36,502 nucleotides of DNA, taken from the NCBI GenBank assembly GCA_946481065.1, contig CAMLMA010000004.1, forward strand, positions 1 through 36,502. The letters run 5' to 3'. A program made the position numbers and the translations under genes. Source of the DNA: an uncultured Nitrosomonadales bacterium. GTDB taxonomy: Bacteria; Pseudomonadota; Gammaproteobacteria; Burkholderiales; Methylophilaceae. Shown here piece by piece: positions 31,050 to 36,502 of this stretch. Under the pieces are notes generated by a model that had not been told where the DNA came from, did not search any database, and saw only the letters and a list, made by a program, of their open reading frames with translations. The stretch's first letter is position 1; every line of letters starts with the position of its first letter.

Positions 31050-31472
31050 TCACAGCTTGTCCGAGATCGGCGGGTGATAGATGAACTGCACCAGGTTACC
31101 GGCAGGATCGAAACAGTACAGGCTGCGTGCGCCGTCGCGGTGGGTCTTGGGGGCCTGGGCGATCTTCACCTGATGCGCCAGCAGATGCGTATGCCAGGCA
31201 TCGACATCTTCCGGGCCCTGCATGATGAAGCCGATATGGTCGAGGCGCTGCGGCCCGTTGATCAGCTGATCGGCATCCAGGCGGTGGAGCGCGACGTTAT
31301 CCTTGCCGGAGGTCAGGTAGATATTGTCCGGGTCAGGCTGCCATTCTTCCTGCATGCCGACCACATCGCGATAAAACACGAGACAGGCCGGCAAGTCGTG
31401 CACGAATAGCGCGACGTGATGCATGCCGAGCATCCCGCCCGGCCGACTGCCTTGTGCGTCGCTCTTGCTCAC
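31050..31472 (-). CDS. VOC/glyoxalase-fold protein
   Basis: A 140-residue protein of the glyoxalase/bleomycin-resistance/dioxygenase (VOC) superfamily with one paired domain: MHHVALFVHDLPACLVFYRDVVGM with His19, LDHIGFIM with His79, and GNLVQFIYHP, where Gln129 stands in the place usually held by a glutamate ligand. A metal site is therefore possible but altered; substrate unknown. The GTG at 31472 overlaps the stop of the OsmC-like gene (GTGA); an ATG at codon 14 is the alternative start. It is the last gene before the palindromic terminator. Confidence 0.85.
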   Translation of the reverse strand: MSKSDAQGSRPGGMLGMHHVALFVHDLPACLVFYRDVVGMQEEWQPDPDNIYLTSGKDNVALHRLDADQLINGPQRLDHIGFIMQGPEDVDAWHTHLLAHQVKIAQAPKTHRDGARSLYCFDPAGNLVQFIYHPPISDKL

Positions 31473-31891
31473 AGGGGCGCCTCGACGATGACGAAATCAT
31501 GCGTCACCTCGGCGGCCTTGCCGAGCATGATGGAGGCTGAACAGTATTTCTCTGCCGAGAGTTTCACTGCCCGTTCGACCTGCGTCGGATTGAGCCCCTT
31601 GCCGGTGACGACGAAACGCACATGGATCTTGGTGAAGACCTTGGGCACTTCAGTCGCCCGCTCGGCTTCAAGTTCAGCCACACAGTCGGTGACTGGCTGG
31701 CGCGCCTTCTTGAGGATGGTCACGACGTCGAAGGAGGAACAGGCGCCCATGCTGATCAGCAACATCTCCATCGGTCGCATGCCGAGGTTACGGCCACCGG
31801 CATCCGGCGCACCGTCGAGCACGACCGCGTGCCCGGTCTCGGATTCCCCCATGAAGCAGACGTTCTCGATCCACTTGACGCGCGCTTTCAT
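31469..31891 (-). CDS. OsmC/Ohr-family protein (YhfA-like)
   Basis: A 140-residue OsmC-type protein, a family of thiol peroxidases active on organic hydroperoxides. The two reactive cysteines are Cys51 (SMGACSSFDVV) and Cys117 (SAEKYCSASIML). The short length and N-terminus MKARVKWIENVCFMGESETGH resemble the YhfA subgroup, whose substrate is not known. It starts two bases after the FKBP stop and overlaps the VOC gene by four bases. Confidence 0.92.
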   Translation of the reverse strand: MKARVKWIENVCFMGESETGHAVVLDGAPDAGGRNLGMRPMEMLLISMGACSSFDVVTILKKARQPVTDCVAELEAERATEVPKVFTKIHVRFVVTGKGLNPTQVERAVKLSAEKYCSASIMLGKAAEVTHDFVIVEAPL

Positions 31892-31893
31892 GG

Positions 31894-32355
31894 TTATTTG
31901 ACGCCCAGCAGTTCGACGTCGAACACCAGCGTGGCATTCGGTGGGATGACCCCGCCTGCGCCGTATTCGCCGTAACCCATGTGTGGCGGAATGATCAGCG
32001 TGCGCTTGCCGCCGACCTTCATGCCGGCGAAGCCTTCATCCCAGCCCTGGATCACCTGACCACCACCGAGGAAGAACACGAACGGCTCATTGCGATCGAC
32101 AGAGCTGTCGAACTTTTGGCCCTTGTGGTCCGGCTTGTTCGGGTCATAGAGCCAGCCCGTGTAGTGCACGGTGACGTTGAATCCCGGTTCGGCTTCGCGG
32201 CCCTGGCCGATCACGGTATCGATCTTGACGAGTTCATTGGTGTTCTGGGTCATTGCAGTGGTTTCCTGATTGGATGTGTTGGAATCAGCGGTGCAGGCGC
32301 TGGTCGCGAAGATCGCCATCAAGGCGGCACCGGCATAGAGGGTTGCGCGTTTCAT
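31894..32355 (-). CDS. FKBP-type peptidyl-prolyl cis-trans isomerase, exported
   Basis: A 153-residue protein that speeds proline isomerisation in folding proteins. The N-terminus has a hydrophobic signal ending TSACT (Cys21), likely a lipoprotein-type export signal although the -3 residue is not canonical. The FKBP domain (about 42-153) has [39 protein letters not shown], and the end [15 protein letters not shown] is five bases before the ATG at 32355, which fixes the start despite a longer open frame. An internal Met35 could give a cytoplasmic form. Confidence 0.92.
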   Translation of the reverse strand: MKRATLYAGAALMAIFATSACTADSNTSNQETTAMTQNTNELVKIDTVIGQGREAEPGFNVTVHYTGWLYDPNKPDHKGQKFDSSVDRNEPFVFFLGGGQVIQGWDEGFAGMKVGGKRTLIIPPHMGYGEYGAGGVIPPNATLVFDVELLGVK

Positions 32356-32440
32356 AAAGGCTCCGAAAAGCAGGGTTGAGTGAGTGCAAAGCTGAAATAT
32401 GATACCGGAAATGCGGCGCAGTTCCGTGCGCACCTCGATC

Positions 32441-33868
32441 TCAGGGCTGGTGATAGACCCAGTCGAGCAGTGCGTCCTGTGCCGCCTTGGTCGCCCAGGC
32501 GTTGGCATGATTGGCCATGAAGACCACGATCCAGCGCCGGTCGTGCTGATCCAGCAGATAACCGGCGATGGCACGCACACCCTCGAGCGATCCTGTCTTC
32601 AGGTGCGCGCGTCCATGGGCGGCGCTGTCCTTCAAGCGTTTACGCGTTGTCCCATCGACAGCCAGCACCGGCAGCGATGACATCAATTCCGGCATCACCG
32701 GGCTATCGTAGGCCTGCTGCAACAGTGTGGCCATATGGTCGGCACTGATACGCTCGATCCGCGACAGACCGGCGCCGTTCTCCAGCACCAGCTCCGGGAA
32801 TTGCAGCCCTTTCCCGGCAAGCCATGCCCGGATCGCCTTTTCGCCATCAGGTTCCCGGCCGGGTATCGCCACCTGTTCGGCGGCGATGGTGAGGTAGAGC
32901 TGGCGCGCCATGAGATTGTTGCTGTATTTGTTGATGCGCCGGATCACGTCGGATAGCGACGCCGATTCATAGGGGAACACCAGCACCGCCTTCTCGGGCG
33001 TGGCTTCGGCGCGCATGCCGCCGGCCAGGGTGCCGCCTAGCGATTGCCATATGCTGCGAAACAAGTCGAATGTATAGGCGGTCTCGTTGAGCACGCTGAG
33101 CTCGAGCACCTTCTCACCGCAGGCGGTGGCATAACTGCCACCGAAAGTGACGGTGGCGCGGTTGCCCTGGTTCGCGACCGCGTAGCTCAGTCGCCCCTTC
33201 CAGTCGCCGCAGGCACCCGGCGACCATTTCACTTGGTTGATGATCGTGATCTGGGGGATGTCGGGTTCAGCCAGGATCCTGAGCTGCTGTGTATCGGGCA
33301 GGAAACGGAAGCTGGTCGCCTTGAGATTGCTTACCAGCGCGCCAGGCGTGGCGTTATAGGCGCGGTAAGGCTCGTCGTCGAAAGCGGCCGCATCAGGCGC
33401 CGTGGATGCGAAATAGGTATTGTCGAGCACCAGGTCGCCATGGATCTCACGGATACCAGCCTGTCGCAGACGGCCCAACATGAGCCAGAGATCCTGCGCC
33501 ATGAGCTCCGGATCGCCGTAGCCCTTGAGGATCAAGTCGCCATTGAGCACACCATCCACCACCTCGCCATTGCGGTAGATCTCGGTACGCCAACGATATG
33601 CCGGGCCCAGGATCTCCAGGCCGGCATACGTCGTCAGCAACTTCATGGTCGAGGCCGGATTCATTGGCTGATCCGGGCGGTGCATGACCAGCCGTAGCGG
33701 CTGACCACCTGTTTTATCCACGGATTGCACGATGACCGAGACCGCCTCTTGCGGCACGCCGGCCTTGCCCAGTGCATCGCTCACCGGCGCCGGCAACTGT
33801 GCGTGTCCGAGCAGGGGCCAGAGGCAGGCCAGAAGCGCGGCCGCCCGGCTGATGGCCCGCCTAGACAA
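32441..33868 (-). CDS. dacB: D-alanyl-D-alanine carboxypeptidase/endopeptidase (PBP4 type)
   Basis: A class C penicillin-binding protein that trims peptidoglycan stem peptides or cross-links. The 475-residue product has a signal peptide (cleavage near GHAQ, residue 23), the SxxK motif at Ser73-Lys76 (NPASTMKLL), the SxN motif at Ser316 (KYSNNLMAR) and the KTG motif at 424-426 (HLKTGSL). No ATG exists at the right place; the TTG at 33868 is preceded by GGGAG at seven bases and starts the signal peptide, so I take it as the start. It overlaps the bioA stop by eight bases. Confidence 0.93.
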   Translation of the reverse strand: MSRRAISRAAALLACLWPLLGHAQLPAPVSDALGKAGVPQEAVSVIVQSVDKTGGQPLRLVMHRPDQPMNPASTMKLLTTYAGLEILGPAYRWRTEIYRNGEVVDGVLNGDLILKGYGDPELMAQDLWLMLGRLRQAGIREIHGDLVLDNTYFASTAPDAAAFDDEPYRAYNATPGALVSNLKATSFRFLPDTQQLRILAEPDIPQITIINQVKWSPGACGDWKGRLSYAVANQGNRATVTFGGSYATACGEKVLELSVLNETAYTFDLFRSIWQSLGGTLAGGMRAEATPEKAVLVFPYESASLSDVIRRINKYSNNLMARQLYLTIAAEQVAIPGREPDGEKAIRAWLAGKGLQFPELVLENGAGLSRIERISADHMATLLQQAYDSPVMPELMSSLPVLAVDGTTRKRLKDSAAHGRAHLKTGSLEGVRAIAGYLLDQHDRRWIVVFMANHANAWATKAAQDALLDWVYHQP

Positions 33869-35171
33869 GCGCCATCTCCCGCAACACCTGGCAAGTCCGT
33901 TCGACCATCCAGGCGATCTGTGTCTCGTCGATGATATAGGGCGGCATGTAATACACAGTGTTGCCGACGGGGCGCAAGAGCAGGCCCTTCGCCAGCGCGG
34001 CCTGGTAGAACCGGCGCGCAAAGTGCGGATCCTCTGTCTCGACGTCGAAAGCGGCGATCATGCCGGTTTGCCGCAGATGCCGGATCGGCAGCTCAGCGAG
34101 CTGCCCCATCTGTTGCTGAAGGAAGGCCGCCTTGGCGATGTTGGCGGCGACCACCTGCTCGCTATCGAAGATATTCAGCGTCGCCAGCGCTGCGCTGCAG
34201 GCCAGCGGGTTGCCGGTATAGCTATGCGAATGCAGGAAACCCCGCAAAGTGCTGTCATCATAAAATGCGTCGTATACCGCGTCGGTGGTCAGCACCACCG
34301 ACAATGGCAGGTAGCCGCCTGTGATGCCTTTCGACAGGCACATGAAATCCGGCTGGATATCAGCCTGCTCGCAGGCGAACAAAGTCCCGGTACGACCGAA
34401 GCCGACCGCGATCTCGTCGGCGATGAGGTGCACCCCGTAGGTGTCGCAGATCTCGCGCGCGCGCCGGAGATAGGCCGGGTGATACATGGCCATGCCGGCG
34501 GCACATTGCACCAGGGGTTCAAGGATCAGGGCGGCTGTCTCATCGTGATGATGCGCCACCTGCGCTTCTAGCGCTTCGGCGCAGCGCAGCGCATAGGCTT
34601 CAGCAGATTCGCCCGCCTCCGCCAGCCGCCAGTCCGGCGAGGGCACTTGCGTGCTATGGCGCAGCAAAGGGGCGTAAGTATCCTTGAACAGGGCGACGTC
34701 AGTCACCGACAACGCGCCGAGCGTCTCGCCGTGATAGCTTTGCTGCAGGCTGATGAAGCCGGCTTTCTCAGGCTTGTCGTGGTTGCGCCAGTAATGGAAA
34801 CTCATCTTCAGCGCGATCTCGGTCGCCGAAGCGCCATCCGACGCATAGAAGGCATGGCCGAGACCCGTGAGCGCGGCCAGGCGTTCGGATAATTCGACCA
34901 CCGGCGCATGGGTGAACCCGGCCAGGATGACGTGCTCCAGCTGGTCGAGCTGATCCTTGATCGCCTGCTTGATACGCGGATGGTTATGTCCGAACAGATT
35001 GACCCACCAGGAGCTGACGCCGTCCAGATAACGTTTGCCGTCGAAGTCTTCAAGCCAGATGCCGTCACCGCGCTGGATAGGGATCAACGGCAAGGTCTCG
35101 TGATGCTTCATCTGCGTGCATGGATGCCAGACCGCCTGCAGACTGCGGTTCAGTAAAGTCTTGTTGTCCAT
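33861..35171 (-). CDS. bioA: Adenosylmethionine-8-amino-7-oxononanoate aminotransferase
   Basis: PLP enzyme of biotin synthesis that converts 7-keto-8-aminopelargonate to 7,8-diaminopelargonate, using S-adenosylmethionine as amino donor. The 436-residue product starts with the BioA-specific WHPCTQM; it also has DGVSSWWVNLFGHNHP (49-65), ADEIAVGFGRTG with Asp252 that binds the PLP nitrogen, and the Schiff-base Lys281 in CLSKGITGGYLP. Length is normal. No bioF, bioD or bioC is adjacent. It begins one base after the upstream hypothetical ends and overlaps dacB. Confidence 0.97.
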   Translation of the reverse strand: MDNKTLLNRSLQAVWHPCTQMKHHETLPLIPIQRGDGIWLEDFDGKRYLDGVSSWWVNLFGHNHPRIKQAIKDQLDQLEHVILAGFTHAPVVELSERLAALTGLGHAFYASDGASATEIALKMSFHYWRNHDKPEKAGFISLQQSYHGETLGALSVTDVALFKDTYAPLLRHSTQVPSPDWRLAEAGESAEAYALRCAEALEAQVAHHHDETAALILEPLVQCAAGMAMYHPAYLRRAREICDTYGVHLIADEIAVGFGRTGTLFACEQADIQPDFMCLSKGITGGYLPLSVVLTTDAVYDAFYDDSTLRGFLHSHSYTGNPLACSAALATLNIFDSEQVVAANIAKAAFLQQQMGQLAELPIRHLRQTGMIAAFDVETEDPHFARRFYQAALAKGLLLRPVGNTVYYMPPYIIDETQIAWMVERTCQVLREMALV

Positions 35172-35720
35172 CTAATGCAATACCGGTCGGTTGGTGGATT
35201 CCGGGATCAGCGTGACCCCCTCGGCGAAGCTCAGATCCCAACCAGCATCCTTGCTCGTGATCTGCAACATATTGGTCAGGGCCTGGATCAGCTCCTGGTT
35301 CATGGGGATGCGCAGGTTCATCTGGCCGTCGGTTTGCAGCTCCATGACATGCTGACCATTGTCCAGGGCGAGGATACGACATTCACGCGGCAGCAAGGGC
35401 GCGCCGGTCAGATCGCTACGGCTGTCATCGTAGGTCTCGGAGAAATCCATGCGTTTCATTGGCGCCTGCGCCGTGGGTTCCGTCGCCGATTTTGCTGGCG
35501 CTTCGCTGGCCTTGGTTGCAAACATCTCAGGCGCTGTCACCGGTAACAGGTCTGCACTCTGTAACAGGCCCCAGACGGCTTTGACCATGCGTCGCGTCAG
35601 CCAGATCTTGACTTCGGTGTTGTCGCTGAGCCCCAGCCGCAATAGCAGCCGGTCTTCTACGCCGTCATAACCCAGGTTGAGCTGCTGGATGGAAGCGTTG
35701 ATCAATGCATTTTCTGCCAC
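35172..35720 (-). CDS. Conserved-type hypothetical protein upstream of bioA
   Basis: A 182-residue protein without a recognised family. The GTG at 35720 is taken as start because GGAG lies five bases upstream; it gives MAENALINASIQQLNLGYDGVEDRLLLRLG. The N-terminal half looks like a beta-rich domain with EVKIWLTRRMVKAVWGLLQ, a Pro/Ala/Thr-rich linker lies around 75-95, and the C-terminal half has CRILALDNGQHVMELQTDGQMNLRIPMNQELIQALTNML, again two parts of one sheet-helix unit. No signal or membrane helix. It abuts bioA, and its start is about 70 bases from the CIRCE box of the divergent groES. Confidence 0.6.
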   Translation of the reverse strand: MAENALINASIQQLNLGYDGVEDRLLLRLGLSDNTEVKIWLTRRMVKAVWGLLQSADLLPVTAPEMFATKASEAPAKSATEPTAQAPMKRMDFSETYDDSRSDLTGAPLLPRECRILALDNGQHVMELQTDGQMNLRIPMNQELIQALTNMLQITSKDAGWDLSFAEGVTLIPESTNRPVLH

Positions 35721-35759
35721 GCACACTCCAAGTCTATGAATCTTTATCCTGCGGGCGGA

Positions 35760-35789
35760 CTTGAAAAATACATGTCCCGCCCTTATTAT
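35760..35789 (+). promoter_or_regulatory. groESL promoter, sigma70-type with overlapping sigma32-like boxes
   Basis: TTGAAA (35761-35766) and TATTAT (35784-35789) are 17 bases apart, a good housekeeping promoter. The same bases include CTTGAAA, the sigma32 -35 consensus, and CCCTTATTA 13 bases later, a partial match to the sigma32 -10. The -10 region runs directly into the CIRCE element. Confidence 0.65.
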
Positions 35790-35815
35790 TAGCACTCAAG
35801 AAGGCAGAGTGCTAA
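35789..35815 (+). promoter_or_regulatory. CIRCE operator (HrcA binding site)
   Basis: TTAGCACTC, nine bases, GAGTGCTAA: an exact match to the CIRCE consensus. The HrcA repressor bound here would block the groESL promoter until heat or misfolded protein titrates the chaperonin that HrcA needs. Confidence 0.97.
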
Positions 35816-35883
35816 CAGCACCCCTTACGCAAGAATTCGTAACACCTTGTTCGTGAATCAACCCAATTTAAGGAGAACTCCGC

Positions 35884-36174
35884 ATGAAAATCCGTCCTCT
35901 ACACGATCGCGTTATTGTTAAGCGCCTTGAAGCAGAACGCAAGACCGCATCAGGCATCATCATTCCAGACAGTGCCACCGAAAAGCCGGATCAAGGCGAA
36001 GTGATCGCCGTCGGCCCTGGCAAGAAGGATGACAACGGCAAGTCCATCGTGCTCGACGTCAAGGTCGGCGACAAGGTGCTGTTCGGCAAATACGCCGGCC
36101 AGGCCGTCAAGGTTGGCAATGACGAAGTGCTGGTCATGCGCGAAGAAGACATCATGGGTGTCGTGGAAGCTTAA
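35884..36174 (+). CDS. groES: Co-chaperonin GroES
   Basis: The 96-residue GroES subunit, whose heptamer caps GroEL. It has the family start [18 protein letters not shown], the mobile loop region [22 protein letters not shown] in part (17-38), and the end [24 protein letters not shown] lies eight bases before the ATG. groEL follows after 45 bases. Confidence 0.99.
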   Translation: MKIRPLHDRVIVKRLEAERKTASGIIIPDSATEKPDQGEVIAVGPGKKDDNGKSIVLDVKVGDKVLFGKYAGQAVKVGNDEVLVMREEDIMGVVEA

Positions 36175-36219
36175 TCCCTTTCGTCATCGATTACTGAATT
36201 AGATTCTTAGGAGATATAA

Positions 36220-36502
<283 letters not shown>

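Overview
The window looks like chromosomal DNA of a GC-rich, aerobic, ubiquinone-using betaproteobacterium. The evidence is an aa3-type cytochrome c oxidase operon in betaproteobacterial order (DUF2244, coxB with a fused cytochrome c domain, coxA, a tiny membrane gene, ctaG, coxC), the ubiquinone genes coq7 and ubiB, betaproteobacterial-type neighbours (DUF2322, the tsaB-rimI-uracil-DNA glycosylase run) and groESL behind a perfect CIRCE box. The genus cannot be fixed by reading alone. No IS element, prophage, CRISPR array or rRNA was seen; the only RNA gene is one tRNA-Leu(CAA).

Layout. 1-4628 (minus): terminal oxidase operon, running out of the window inside coxC. 4629-5023: a non-coding stretch and tRNA-Leu. 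5058-8160: queA, a convergent glycosyltransferase-like gene and a secreted protein of unknown function. 8227-11200 (minus): DUF1097 membrane protein, a lytic transglycosylase and proS. 11284-18068 (minus): a long run holding a DinG/YoaA-type helicase, tsaB, rimI, family-4 uracil-DNA glycosylase, lemA, ygcG-like and TPM-domain genes and a secreted hypothetical. 18300-23724 (minus): an Anbu gene cluster. 23886-25919 (minus): ubiB and a small basic protein. 26051-28457: an NlpC/P60 peptidase (plus), a bacterioferritin-like protein, a degenerate EAL protein under a Fur-box promoter, and a SelW-like protein (minus). 28576-30973 (plus): ctpA, coq7, DUF2322. 31050-35720 (minus): hypothetical, bioA, dacB, FKBP isomerase, OsmC-like and VOC proteins. 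35760 to the end (plus): groES and the start of groEL.

The most interesting region is 18300-23724. It carries circularly permuted ATP-grasp, alpha-E, transglutaminase-like and Anbu (ancestral proteasome-like peptidase) genes. This association is known from comparative genomics and has been proposed to make and break down a peptide tag or small peptide. Two additions stand out. One is a 412-residue protein whose C-terminal half resembles 4-hydroxyphenylpyruvate dioxygenase, with a plausible 2-His-1-Glu metal site; its start overlaps the stop of the transglutaminase gene. The other is a 65-codon open frame that bridges the ATP-grasp and alpha-E genes by overlapping both. Anbu itself may have its own promoter behind a weak terminator.

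A second notable locus is 27265-28106. A degenerate EAL protein, missing most metal-binding and catalytic residues, sits behind a promoter whose spacer and -10 are covered by a strong Fur-box match. It lies next to a bacterioferritin-like protein without the haem methionine and with a shifted ferroxidase ligand. This suggests an iron-responsive regulatory unit.
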